Positions 13,191 to 26,300 of a DNA stretch of 64,000 nucleotides are shown piece after piece. The notes under the pieces were generated by a model that had not been told where the DNA came from, ran no database searches, and worked only from the letters and a program-made list of their open reading frames with translations. The DNA lies in the NCBI GenBank assembly GCA_000310025.1, contig FN648422.1:122526-186525 (forward strand), given 5' to 3'. How positions within the stretch are numbered: position 1 is the stretch's first letter; each line of letters starts with the position of its first letter. This DNA is from Ectocarpus siliculosus. Taxonomy: Eukaryota > Sar > Phaeophyceae > Ectocarpales > Ectocarpaceae. A program made the position numbers and the translations under genes.

Positions 13191-13216
13191 GGACGTTAGC
13201 GGTGCGGTCATCATCT

Positions 13217-16200
13217 TCATGGAAGTTCTGAGGTAGGCCCGAAGACACTTTCTTCAGAAACGGCCGACTGGGGTCTGGTTGCTGCACCTTGGTATAACGG
13301 CCACTCGAGAAAGAGCCACGCCTTCACCACCTGCGGCAAGGGTTCGAACAGAACTGCAACAACAACAACAATAACAAAACGAGAAAACCGACAGGAAAGG
13401 AAACAGTCGACATCAGCGACAGCGAGGAGATGCCGGTACACACTGCTGCTGCAGGTTGGCAACGTGAAAAATAAGCCGAAAAATAGAAAAATACGCACTT
13501 TACTTCCTCAAACGAACAAGGATGTACACGTATTGCCGCGGACGACGGGGTCTAGGCTGTTAGGGGGTTACGTAAAGTGGGGGGATTGGGGGGATACGGG
13601 GGGGTGTAATAATGTAAACGCATACCGTAGTCGTTAGGCCATTGGCCTCGCATCCCTACAAGGCCGGGACGGAGCGATATGTGTCTTGCCCAGCCTACGT
13701 TTCACAAGGATGACCCAGAAGCTGGTAGTGTCATCATTGTACTTGCGTTTGCTGCGCCAAACCAGATGGCAACGGGTTGATTGGGCATCCCGGCTAACGA
13801 AACCTTTAACTTTCGGCACGGCACGCACGACAAGGGACTTCAATCTTTCCGCGCTTGCACACAACAGGCAAGCCAAACACAACCCTTCGTGTGCGATACA
13901 CTTGGGAGAATAATCTGCCTGCATACGTCAGGTGGAAAGTTTCCAGATAGTTCATACCAGTATTGTACCAGATAACATTTTTGTTCTATGCAGAGGGCGT
14001 TCCAACTATCCAGTGTTCCAGACCCCTTACCGGGAGGCATGGGGAAGAGGATGGACGTCCTCTCCCTGTAACCCCAGAATGACTCGGTCCCGCCGTACTT
14101 CTTTATCCAGCTCGACTCAACAGTCGGGATCCCGCTGGCGAAGAGCAAAATGGCCTGTTTTCACGACCAAGAGCATAAAAAAAAAAAAAACAGACGGCAG
14201 CAGCAGACGATTTGGGTCGGAAACAACATATGCAAGGGTTTCAGGATGGCACCTACCAACAGAGGGAGGAGGCCCAAGGTGTACTTCACTCGAGTAATTG
14301 GAAAGTGTTGTAGGAGTAGAGTGCGTTTCGCATCAGATAGCACTATTTAACACAATCGACAGGCCGACCGAGTTACGTCGAGCAGTCAATCACACCCACC
14401 ACGTCATCGTGTGAGTGCTGGAGTGCTGCGAGGGAGGACCACCGGGGAAACTCTAGAGGGCAATACTGCCTATCTGGTACAGTGATTGGCTCACAACTAC
14501 TGGAGCTATAGCAGTGGTGTCGCAAAGCTAAAAACCGTAAGAAGGATATCATACAACAATTTTACGGAACAACCCGGAAAACCGCAAACAGCACCATATC
14601 ATACAACGATTATACGGAACAACCCGCCCGAAAAAGTAAGTACTGCTGTCGTCCTCAATGCTGAGTCAGACACCAAGCAGGGCACGTGTTTTCCACCCCA
14701 TACGGCAGCTCGGAGGTTGGCGCAGGCATAGTGTAGATATCGACCCTTTGTGTGCGCGCAAATCCTCTTCTCGAGCGCATTGCTTTCTGACGCGGACGAG
14801 CTACCCTATTTATTCGTGACACCTGCAAGCTTGCACTCGTACCACCGTGAGTCGAGACGGTACACAATGGATCGAGACGGTACACCATGAATCGAGCCGC
14901 CAATGCCAAACAAAGCGACACGATACACGATGGCTTTCCCGGCAGCTTACCGTCAGGAACAGGGGGCCGCAGATGGTAGCGTACCCCCAGTCCGCCTCCC
15001 CAGCGTCCGCCGCGGGCCCGAAAATCGTTGAACACACGGTGAATATCCCCCACCACTGCATCAGGTCCCCGAAGTAATTGGGGTGGCGAGAGTATTTCCA
15101 CAGGCCTGTCTCGCACACGCCTCTCCCCCCTTTGGACTGCGGGATGCAGTACAATGTACAGTACAATGTACAGCACGACAGGCAAGATACGATGGAAGAA
15201 GCGCGCGGAGCCGGCGCCGCCGAACCGAATATTCGTCACACACATGAAAAAAAAAAAAAAAAAGGCACCTGCAATCGCAGGAGGGAAGGTCGGGCGAAAA
15301 AACAAAAACGTGCCACCTCCTGTGTGCCCCCGGGTGATGCATCAAACATCAAACATACTTATACAATGCGAGGTGTGTAGACTGGCTCCAGAAAAAAATG
15401 GGACCGACTCACACGCACGAATTATCGAAGCGACGAGAACGCAAACCAAAACGAAACGGCACAATACAAGGAAGGGGAAAATATTAATGCCCGGAGGATT
15501 ACTGCGAGATAGAGCGAGGATTGGCTGCAGTCTTGACGCTTGATGCCGGCAAGACCAACAGATGAGCACCCATCGGTTGTGTGCCATGAACGAAACAAAT
15601 TATGGAGATGGCAACCACAGGAGTCCACCAAAACATCCAACCCGAAACCATCAAACATAGTGATATTTGAACGGCAACACAGACCTAGGGGTCAAGAAGC
15701 TCAGTCTAGCTCTCCCTTCCAGTAGCTTCGACTCGGCGCACCGCTAGAATAGACACACCACACACGGTGTCCAAATTACTCACAAGCAAGCGCACACTTT
15801 CTCTGAACACACGACACCCCGATGCACCAGGCGGCGACGGAGGGGCCGGAACGCGTTGGAAGTCACAAAACAAGTAACCAGCATACAGGCATACATGAAC
15901 ATGTATATGACACACACCACACACCTTGAAGATATCCTTCTGGACGTCGCTGCCGAACTCGAAGATGAACCCAATCACGAACATCACGGCTCCGGCGATA
16001 TCCCTCGCTGAACGATCGGGGTTGACCACTGTGGAGTTGAGCAGGGTCACTGGGAGGCTAACGGACCACACCCAGATCATCTGCCCCGCAACGTCATGCC
16101 AATCAGGAGGGGGATTGCAAAAACACGTACTATTTAAGTATAGTGTAGTGATCAAGGCGTTGACGAGCAGCAGAGGGACCGAAGAAGCCGTGAAGCAAGA

Positions 16201-19200
16201 AAACATAGTGCTCTGGAGTCATAGTTATAGGAACATTTCCCCTGCAGGTACAATGAAAAACAGGCCCAGAAGACAACAAAATTTGGTGGACATCTTGTGT
16301 TACGTTTCTTAGAGTCACGTGTCGTTCTAGCAGACAGAAAGGACACCCTGGGCTTACAAGTGACACTACAGTATACACTAATATACCTGGAACACCCAGA
16401 AGGCGAGGAACTTGAAGAAGTTTTCTCTCGTGTCGTCGAAACGGTCGTCCTTGCCCATCTTGATCACACGGTACAACAACCACCCTGACAAAAAAAAAAA
16501 AAAAAGCCGCGACGGTTACAGGAGCTGCAGGAGCTGCAACAGCAGCCGAAAGCATGTACGTTGGGACTCTGGGCGCCAATTGGGGGGGCGGGGGGGGGCG
16601 GGAGGGTTGAAGCAGCAGCAGTAGCGCATGTGCAGATGTCCATTCGTGTGTGAGTCAGGGGCACTTTGCACCCTCTTCACTTGAAGGCGGATGTTAAGCG
16701 CCATGCATGTAGTTAGGTGAAGGGCTGCCCCTCTTCGCACCTTGTGTGCACTGCTGCGGTACAATCCTGGGCGACGTTCATATTTTACACATGGTGATAG
16801 AATCAACTATTCGAATTTGTGCGAGCCGAAACTAACAACGAGCTGCACGCACGGTACTTCTTGTTGCCTGCACGGTACTTCTTGTTGAGCAGGCCTTGTC
16901 AATGACCTGTTGTCGAAATCTTGACAATCTTGACGCGTGGCTGTGCATCAACGGCGGTTGGTTCCGGTGCTACGTCACCAAGTCACCAGAACGCCTGTGA
17001 TGCATTGTGGGCTCTCGTTCCTGTATTTTTGGGCGCTAGTCTAAACCTTTCGTCATGAACTTAACGCACCAGGCAGGATAAACGCGAAGGGAAGGAAAAA
17101 CAAAGCATTTTGTTCTCGTACGTTGCAACCCTACCCCTACGTTGCTTGCCTTCAATGTTATCGCGAGAAGGGTTCAGAATTCCCTTCCCTGCTTCTTTAT
17201 GAAAAAAAAGGGTGCCATATTCTTCTCCATGAAAAAATGCTCTTGTGCTGCCATGCCACTTTTCTCTAGCGTCGCTGTACCTACTGGCGTGCACGTAAGC
17301 TCATGAGGACACCTCGCGACATGGCTACAACACACGCACACCTGTCTCTGCAGACGTTACCTCTACAAGTATTATAGTCGCATTTTTCCCCACCTGCGAG
17401 CCTCGTGCCCCACAAGCACACCGCTGCCGTGACTAGGATCTGCCTCATGTAGTACTCGTCACCTAGCATGAGAGTCAGGATCGCCAACACAACAAAGTTG
17501 CTTCCTCCAGCGAAGTCGGTCACCTGCCATCGATAGAAAGACATAGTCATACATGTTAGCCGCCACCCGTTGGACACGAGATGAGACACGAGATCAGATA
17601 AGATACGGGATAAGACACGAGATGAGACAAGAGGCAAGACAAAATGTGAGTCTCGGATGTAGCTGCTACATACGTCCTACTCGAGGCCCTCTGTCCAATA
17701 CCGACAGCTACTGGCGTGGAGAGTTTCCTCTTGACGCCTTTCCTACCAAGTGCAGGAGACACGCCAACTACCGCAGGCGCTACGTCAGCTGGGCCACCCT
17801 ACTCATCGCTATCGTCGTTACTGTGGTCCTTGCGGGGAATACCGTCCACCTCACACGACCTCTTCGACATCGGGCGACTGTTTCCTCTGAGGTTCTTACC
17901 CGCCTGTGNNNNNNNNNNNNNNNNNNNNNNNNNNNNNNNNNNNNNNNNNNNNNNNNNNNNNNNNNNNNNNNNNNNNNNNNNNNNNNNNNNNNNNNNNNNN
18001 NNNNNNNNNNNNNNNNNNNNNNNNNNNNNNNNNNNNNNNNNNNNNNNNNNNNNNNNNNNNNNNNNNNNNNNNNNNNNNNNNNNNNNNNNNNNNNNNNNNN
18101 NNNNNNNNNNNNNNNNNNNNNNNNNNNNNNNNNNNNNNNNNNNNNNNNNNNNNNNNNNNNNNNNNNNNNNNNNNNNNNNNNNNNNNNNNNNNNNNNNNNN
18201 NNNNNNNNNNNNNNNNNNNNNNNNNNNNNNNNNNNNNNNNNNNNNNNNNCGATATTGATGAGTAGGGTGGCCCAGCTGACGTAGCGCCTGCGGTAGTTGG
18301 CGTGTCTCCTGCACTTGGTAGGAAAGGCGTCAAGAGGAAACTCTCCACGCCAGTAGCTGTCGGTACACCCGCTTTTGTTGTGCCCCGTGTCCATGTCCGC
18401 AACGGTAGTTGAGGCAAGAGATGAAACAAGAAAAAAAACAAAAGATCAGAGAAGACCTAGCATAGGGAGCCATCAGACACGAGATAAGACGAGATACAAC
18501 GCAAGAGAGAAGACCCGAGATAAGACGACACCAAGGAATCTACTTGTATGTAGTAAGACAGGAGAGCACGAAACGCGTTAAGTATGCATACGGCGCGACG
18601 CAACACCGACGGCACGATGACTCGCAAGGCGGTTGCATTCTTGACAACAGTTTCCACGTGCGAACAAGTTCATCGACCTACAGTATGCCCAGACTCTGAG
18701 GGTGTATCTTGCAATGCCGCATTGAATATTTTTTCTCGGGATCAACAACACAGCTGGGCATGCGGAGAAAAGGCGAAACATCTATAGGAAGTGGAACAGC
18801 AGTAACGGTCGGATTGGATGAAGACACATTTTGGTTAACGCCCGTGTTCACGTCTCATTACCATTCCACCCATGTGGGTACACTCCTACAGCAGTACGAC
18901 TCCCGCCCTTCCATGCCGCATGGGGCTTTGGGTTTATGATGGAAAACGTTGCCGAATTCAAAATAAACAGCAGTCCAACGGCTGCTTTGCTGCTTTCTGC
19001 GGTAGACTATGGTATTGCACGTACGTACAAGACGCCAAGATAACCGGTTCAGAAAAGTAAGAGGGGTAGGCAGCGAGTGAACCAATACACACCGCACGTC
19101 AGGTTCATAGACAGTCGTTCTAGCCCGTTGCGGCACAGAAGTCACCATCACCAGAAGCATACACGTGGGTTGCCTCGAGCGAATCTGCTGTGCAACCAAC

Positions 19201-19817
19201 CCTACCGCAATCAACGTCTTGACAGAATCACGAGCTAAAGTAGGAATGCGGCGGGGGCGATTGATTCGCAAGTGCGGTGATCATAAGAACTGAAGTGTCT
19301 CAGAGAGAGCAACACATGCATACAAACAGGCGTTTTTCCAGAACGACTACAGTACAACGGCGACAGCAACAGCAGCGTTCAGAGCTGTTTGTTGCTGAGT
19401 CAAGAACAAACGTGGTATTGTAAGAGTGAGTGCACACAAGGCACAAGAGGTGCAGCTCTTCACCCAACTTCAAATACCATCAACAGCAGTGCACATGCAT
19501 GGCGCTAACCATCCGTCTTCAAGTGGAGAGGGGGTTCACGACGCCGAGTGCCCCTGACTGACACACGAATGGACGTCTGCACGACATGATGCGCTGCTGC
19601 TGCTGCTGCCAACGCCCCCCCCCCTCCCCCCGAAGTTGGCGCGCAGAGTCCTAAATACGTACGTGCTTTCGGCTGCTTCTTTTTGCAGCTGCTTTTGCAG
19701 ACTTGCCTTGTCAAACTTGCAGGTGAAGGCAACAAAAAAGAAGGCCAATTGAAACACCACCGTCACGGCCAGTGTGATGAGCAGCAGGTTGTCGTCATTA
19801 TCGAACGGCGAACCCAT
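13217..19817 (-). CDS. DUF1295 / steroid 5-alpha-reductase-like membrane protein, 7 exons, complete
   Basis: Multi-pass membrane protein of the DUF1295 family, related to the C-terminal domain of NADPH-dependent steroid and enoyl-CoA reductases; the substrate is unknown. Exons (descending): 19817-19707, 17523-17394, 16484-16387, 16080-15925, 15136-14951, 14154-14031, 13353-13217, totalling 942 nt, 313 residues and a TGA stop. Hydrophobic helices occupy about residues 10-33, 45-75, 105-125 and 135-155. The family signature [13 protein letters not shown] lies at about residues 193-205, followed by [22 protein letters not shown], and the C-terminal [17 protein letters not shown]. Phases match at every junction. 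Intron 1 starts with GCAAGT after AAG, a canonical GC-AG donor. The linker before the RHPNYFG box looks a few residues shorter than I recall for relatives, so a micro-exon in 15924-15137 is possible. Start chosen as the only ATG just ahead of the first helix. Confidence 0.92.
17700..18364. repeat. Fold-back inverted repeat flanking a sequencing gap
   Basis: The stretch 17700-17811 is repeated in inverted orientation, essentially perfectly, at 18252-18364, with 341 undetermined bases (17909-18249) between the arms. Both arms are embedded in degenerate tandem copies of a GAGATAAGACACG-like unit (about 17567-17640 and 18415-18525). It lies inside intron 1 of the DUF1295 gene. Open translations through the arms resemble nothing I recognise. 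It may be a fold-back transposable element, or an assembly that placed the same hairpin read at both sides of the gap. Confidence 0.75.
17909..18249. other. Assembly gap (341 N)
   Basis: Undetermined bases inside intron 1 of the DUF1295 gene, between the two arms of an inverted repeat. Reading frames that run through it are meaningless. Confidence 0.99.
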
Positions 19818-21630
19818 CTCGATCAGGCCGGCAACGATGACGGCAGCAGCACGTCTTCTCGAAGCTCCAAGCTGCGGGCTGGCAAGGCGATCCCGCTCGC
19901 AACACGTCTGATGTCTGGTGGAGGCTCGGTGTGTCCTTACAGCCTGGGATACTGGTGCAGCTGCACACTAAGTTGCGTCTCCGGGGGGAGTGGTTGAGGG
20001 TCGAAGCCGAACAGCTGGTACAGCCGACAGCAGATGCAGGATGCAGGCGGCGAAATGGGTAAAAAAAACCGCGGCTGCGGCGGGCGGTTTAACCACAAAC
20101 GCTTAGGGTATTATTCGTTCCTAAAATCGATTCTGCCTCGGAGACAAATGCATCAAATTCTGCTCTCGATCTAGCATATGCACACTACAGATGTATGTGA
20201 GGTTTCGGCGAATGAATGTGCCTGTGCCTACATAGACTACAGCAGTAAATCCCGTGTGTCTTCCTCTCAGCAGCGTGCAGAATTGGCCAACGAAACTTGA
20301 AATGCAATGTAGACTACACATATACTACGTACTGCTCATTTGCCGACCAAAAATGGGTTCCAACGCCATGCAGCAGCAGACTAGTAGTTCACGTGGTGAA
20401 GCGATCCAAGGCGGGCTTTGCGTCCGTTCCCCATTGCGTTCATTCAGTGCTCAGCCATTCGGGCCTGGGACACAAGCTGATAACAGGAGGTGGTATCATC
20501 GAGAAGGTTTGTGGCACCTCCCTTCTAAGCAACAACAATTTTTTCGTGAACGGAAAGAAACCCTTCGTCGTGGCTCGCAGCAGATGAGAAGCGAAAAGTC
20601 TGCCTACACAAGTTGAGAAAAAGCACATCATCGCCGTGTCAGCAGAAGCATACGGATTAGAGCGGTGTTACTCGTGACAGTAGAGTAACCGCCTCTACTG
20701 CAGATCTGCTGTATTAAGGGTCACCAGCACACTATGGCATGGATTCCACATCGAGATTAACGTCAATTTGTGCTCCACACATGGAAGCAACAACAGCACG
20801 AACCGCAAGGGAGCAACACAGTCTAGACTAGAGGCGGCACAGCTCGTGTATCATCAGTGGTCCTGTCATCCCGAGGAAAAAAGACCAGCACCCCGAAATC
20901 GTAAGCACCTGCTCGCAATTCCTCTCCCGTAGAAGCAGAAGCACCAACCACTAAACGGGCAACAAAGACCTTGTGCTATTAACAACATCAAGCAGCTGCC
21001 ACCAGCCCAAGCGAAAAACGGCAATATAGTGCGTAGCAAACGCCATACATAACGGCCGCTCGCTGTCTTCTTCAACCACCGTTCGTTACAGTGCGCCTGG
21101 CCTGCCCCCCCTGCGTCATCTTACCGGGGGAGGGGAGCACACAGACAGAAAGCATGCCCGGCGGTTATCCGGAACAAAGACGGTGCAATCCCCCTTCAAC
21201 AGACGACGGATAAAATTCCAACCATCCAGGCAACATCTCGTAGACGCGGCCGTGCGACTGAGTCTTCCTCTGTAGCATCACGTGCCTCCAGAGCTACGAG
21301 ACGCTGCTGATCCTAATGTGATCAATCTAATGCGACGGTGCTGATCCTAATGTGATAAAATCTAATGTAAAAAGCGCAGACCCCCGGAGGGCACTCTAGA
21401 CCTCCTCACTGGCCCTTGTTTAGTCATTGCTATCTGGCGACACCTTTCTATCTACGGAGGCATCTTTGGGGTGGCATTTCCCCGTGGTTACCAAACCGGA
21501 TGTGATATTCCATGGAATGTTCAATTCAAGGTCGCGTCTCTTCCTTCCGCTTTGAAATATGGCGTCTTGAGTCTTGACCAAGCAAACGTCAAGACAGGGT
21601 GTGCCTCTGATGGTGGTGGGTGGCGCTTGA
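19818..21630. other. Intergenic: upstream of DUF1295 gene, downstream of the protease gene
   Basis: No exon or RNA gene was recognised in 1.8 kb. It should contain the DUF1295 promoter near 19818-20100. A small direct repeat built on GCTGATCCTAATGTGAT occurs at 21303-21357. Confidence 0.5.
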
Positions 21631-22353
21631 TCAGAAGCGCATGTCGCTCAAGTCGTCGCTTTCGTCGCTCTCGTCGCTCTCGTCGTCGTCGTCGCCATCG
21701 TCCTACAAAAACAAAAACAAAAAACAAAAGAAGGTACAGTATTATGCCACGAAAATGTTAAAGTTACCCCAGGAATGCAAGCGTGAATTACGTATTTGGA
21801 GTTCTTCACTGCGTTTCAGTTGCAGACAGATTTGGCGTTGACGCCACACATAAACAATATACATCTTTTTAGAGCGCGCCAAGGAAAATGAATTGGCAGT
21901 CAAACCGTTTGCAAACGTGGGTCGCCGACAAGAAAGGTCATAGATACCGCCGTCCATCGGCACGGCAGAAAACATCATGAAAACAAAACCACTCGGGTAC
22001 GGCTGCACCCCAGCCAAGTGCAGGACTGCAACACCGGTATCGCAGGTATTGGCAAGCAGCATATGTAGACTATCCTACCTCTACACCAGTCTCTGATACA
22101 ATACTCCGCTCTAGACACGCGCACAGTGGACGCTTACCAACGCCAAAAAACGACAAGCATTGCGAGTCCAAACAGAGAATCAAATAAAAAACAATGAACG
22201 AGTGTGTCGAGTCTGGTTGGTGCTCACCCAGTCTCCTCCTCCCAAGGTCAACCCGACCTCCGGCACGGCTCGCTTCGACGCTGGCTTCTTCTTCTTCTTC
22301 TTCTTCTTGTCCTTCTTTGTCTTCGCCTGCCCCTTTCCATGCTCTCGATACGC
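21631..22353 (-). other. Two exon-like pieces, possible alternative 3' end of the protease gene
   Basis: On the - strand, 22353-22228 is preceded by an acceptor (GGCGCAG) and followed by a GTGAGC donor. It encodes a Lys-rich stretch (KKDKKKKKK) ending GLTLGGGDW. The piece 21702-21631 follows a T-rich tract with a TAG acceptor and encodes DDGDDDDESDESDESDDLSD plus MRF and a TGA stop. Both junctions are in phase 0, so they join to each other, and equally to the phase-0 donor at 24404 of the protease gene. They may be alternative terminal exons skipping 23168-23001, or the end of a small separate gene whose upstream exons I could not find. The basic-then-acidic composition shows no known domain. 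Confidence 0.5.
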
Positions 22354-23000
22354 CTGCGCCAGACAGTGGAGGTGGGCAGATTAAATTAGGGGAAAAGCCA
22401 GACGCGGAAACCTTGTTAATCGGGTCCTTCCAAACACAATCCCATTCTTGTTCAACGCAGGGATGCATACCATCAACCGGGAATCGGTGCAACAGCACCA
22501 ACAGCCCGAGACGAACTTATGCCCTTGTAGACCACGACCGATGTTTCTTTGCATGCATGGACCATTAACACCAGTCACAGCCGACCCTGACTCAATATCC
22601 AACAACACCCATCGGTACAGCAGCGCACGCCGCAACAGACACTTGAGACATGGCCGCTCCCTACCGTTAAATCAACCCTTCTCGCCCTACAACACTCGCC
22701 TCGTCGCCTGTCCTCGTGAGGTCGGCCTTATCGTTGACTGGCACTTCTTTACCCTAAGCCTGAGTCCAAGGCTAGTCCTAGCCCAACCGTAAAGCTGGTT
22801 GCCTACATGTAATGCTAGCCTTTTACAGCTCCCCTTGCCGTCTCCCCTGTGAGTTCTGCCCGTCCTCAACCCGCACTCCTTTGCCCCAAGCCTGACTGAC
22901 CCTAACCCTACTCCCGGCCCTGTTACCACTTCCCTCGTCGTCTACCCTCGCCAGGTCGCCCAGTCCTTGGCCGGCACTTCTCTACTTCTCTACCATAAGC

Positions 23001-23277
23001 CTAAGGCAAGCCCGAAGCACTCGCCTCGTCGTCTGCCCTCGCGAGGTCGGCCTCTCCCGACTCGTCCTCCATCTTGTCCACCACCGCCACCACATCCCCG
23101 TCCTTGAACGAGTACGGCGCCTCTCGGAGGTTGGTGACCAGACGCTTGCCCTTCTTCCCCTTCTTCATCTGGGAGCAAGTTGCAAAAAAAAAAGAGAGAG
23201 AGAGAGAGAGACGGGTACATGAGAGATCGGTCTCAATTGCTAGAAGCAGGTAAAGATGAGTGGCACATCGAAAGAGG

Positions 23278-23345
<68 letters not shown>

Positions 23346-26300
23346 CGAAAACTGGGGGAAGTATTCATGGCATGGCATTCATGGCATGGATTGGCGTGCC
23401 ATGACAGGGCATTGATGCTGAATCATTTACTCGCAACCTGCTGCTTTCTTGCTTCGTAATGACGAAAGACAGCAGAGGGCCGGCGAGTTGATAGCCCCCT
23501 CCCTCGTCACCTGAAAACATCATGACATCATAACATCATCTGGTAACAGTATCTGATAACAGAATCTGATAACATCATCTGATAACATCATCTGATAACA
23601 TCATCTGATAACAGCATCTGATAACAGCATCTGATAACATCATCTGGTAACAGCATCTGATAACAGAATCTGATAACATCACCTGGTAACAGTATCTGAT
23701 AACAGAATCTGATAACATCACCTGATAACATCATCTGATAACATCATCTGATAACATCATCTGATAACATCATCTGATAACATCATCTGATAACATCATC
23801 TGATAACAGCATCTGATAACATCATCTGGTAACAGCATCTGATAACAGCATCTGATAACATCAGCTGATGACGTCATCTGATAACATCATCTGAAAACAG
23901 CATGACCTCATCACCAACGCCTTCTATCACGCTATGTACGCCATGGACTTCAGTCGAGCTACAGTGGGGGGCCCTCAATTTTATGCCGGAATGTGCCTGG
24001 CGCATCGACCGGCGGCGCTGTTCAATGTGCAGAATGACTTGGTGATTTCGAAGGTCTGTGCCCAGCAGTTTTACCGGTGCTGTTCAGGGCCACCGGTGCT
24101 AATCATCCGGCGTTGTTGACGCCCCGCCACTACTATATGTTCATACTTCGGGGCGGAAGCAGTAGTTACGCGATCAAATGTAACTATCAGCCGGCCTCCT
24201 CCTCTTCTTCACAACCGACACGGGACTAAAGACGATCCTCTTCAAAACATGCAAAGAAAAAATAGCTTCTGCGCAGTGTACTCTATAAACAACATGAGCA
24301 CTTCTTCGCGCACGGTGAGACACACAGCAACGCTATCAAACCCGACAAAAACCGTCCAATCCTACAGATAACAATAGCAATAACGCCAACTTTAATGCTT
24401 CACCTTCTTGATCCCCATCTCGCGCGTGAGACGAACCCACTGGTGCTTGCCCCAGTTGTGCTTGATAGCCCGCACCCGAGTCGCCGGTATCCCGTAGGCC
24501 TTCCCCAGGGCCTCGTGTAGGTTGTCGAGGGTTGGCTGCGAGACGTCCTCCACGATCACCTGACGGTTTCAAGCGCAGACACAACTAGAGCTTAGTTCTA
24601 ACTGGTCGATACGTAGTACGGTGATTCCAAGTACTTGGTATGGAGTGCTGTTTGGTCCTTTTTAAGCTCTCTTTGCTAATAAAATGGACTTTCTTCAGCA
24701 ATGTTTTACAACAACAGCAGAGTGCACAATATTCGCCAACATCTACGCTGATCAGCTACTTCCGACTTCAAACCGAGCGTGTTGAACCACAGGTCAAAGA
24801 GCCAGCTGGCATGGGATCATCGATGCAAAAGGGGTGGACTGCATGCAAATCACGGTGGGAATCCGATGCCATGGACATATGGCCATTGATTGGACCAAAA
24901 GACCGAAAAGGTTGGAAGAGCGGGGTACGCGAAGGAAACGAGAAGCACGCACTGTAGGGGGCGAGACGGAGAAGAAGCAAATGCCAACAAGTTACCGCTG
25001 AGGCGATGGAGAAAACCGTTGGAGGGCAAAGCGTCACTGAATCCACCGCAACATCCCGGTCCAGTCGATTCACGTGTCCAATCAAACTACCAACCAAGGC
25101 ACCTACCACCGACAATAACACTGGCGCCAAGATCGACAATACACACACCAAAGCAGCAACGAGCGGCCACGGACAACAACAACGCCACCGATATGACCAC
25201 CTGTCGACGCATGCAGCCTGCAGCCTGCCATGCCTGCAACCGCAGTCTTCTCTTCGAAACCTTCCCCCCTCCTCCAGCACACCTGTCCTTCTCAAAATCC
25301 GCCAAACGTCTACAAAATCAAACCAGCGTGGGCTGATCATCACCTCCTTGAGCGGCCCTGGCCATTCCGGCTCGTCGATCGGCAGCGTGCCTCCGTCCCC
25401 AAGCGGGTTCTTGCGCCAGAACGTCCAAAGGTGCAGGTCGGTGACCGGGTCCGTGCGTCGCCGTTCCACCTCATCTTCCCTCTTACGGAGAAGGTCGGCG
25501 AGCGTTGTCTCTGGCGAAGCCATCGCAGTAGCAGCGACTGCAGCGGCGGAGCTTCCAGAGGCTGATGCTGAAGCCGCGCCTGCTGCTTCTGGAGCGCCAG
25601 TTCCCGCCCCCGCGGACCCTGGCTGGCCGGTAGAGGACGACGCGGCCGACTTCTTGCCGGCGCCCTTTCCTCCGCCGCCCTTTTTGCCGGACGACTGTTG
25701 ATGATTGTTAGCATTGTTGTTGTTGGCGAAGCTCAGAGATATATCGTTACTATTCGCTAGAAATGAGTGGCGTTTAGCGACAGAAGAGTTGGAAACACAG
25801 GTGCGATCGGTTCTGCTGCAGCTGTTGGATCAAAAGGGGGCCATGTTACATGTTACCACCCCGTGTTCGTCAAGTGTTCGTGAAAAGGGAGCAGAACAAC
25901 AACAACGACAACACAAACAAAATAACAGAAACAACAATAGCAACCACGACTTGTCCTTCATTGTCCAGCACTAAGCTTTCTTGTGCTCCTTGTATCGGAA
26001 GAACAGTCAGGGTTTTGCCGCACCTCCGCGCTTAAAACGCAACCCGGCGTGCAGCCATTGATCGGTACACGACAACAAAAACAAGAACTACAGCAGTACG
26101 TCCAGTTGGTACTAAATAATGACGCTGCTGCTGCTGTTACTGCTGCTACTACAGCAGCAGCTCCAACTACAACGCTAGCAAGCAACAATAGACACTATTA
26201 TACTCGGGCGTGATCTCACATTGGCATTGCCGCGAGCCTTGGGAACGCCCCAGTCCGAGGCCTCCAGTTCCTTGTCCGTCTCCTTTTCCATCGCGATGCT

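Noticed and set aside
17553-18394. Apparent proteins of about 200 residues across 17.6-18.4 kb
   Set aside because: Most of each reading consists of undetermined bases; the ends come from an inverted repeat read in two directions.
23513-23905. The regular 13-base array considered as a CRISPR
   Set aside because: There are no unique spacers; it is a minisatellite in a eukaryotic intron.
23934-24119. A 61-codon open frame in the last protease intron
   Set aside because: It lies within the intron, has no recognisable motif and is short enough to occur by chance.
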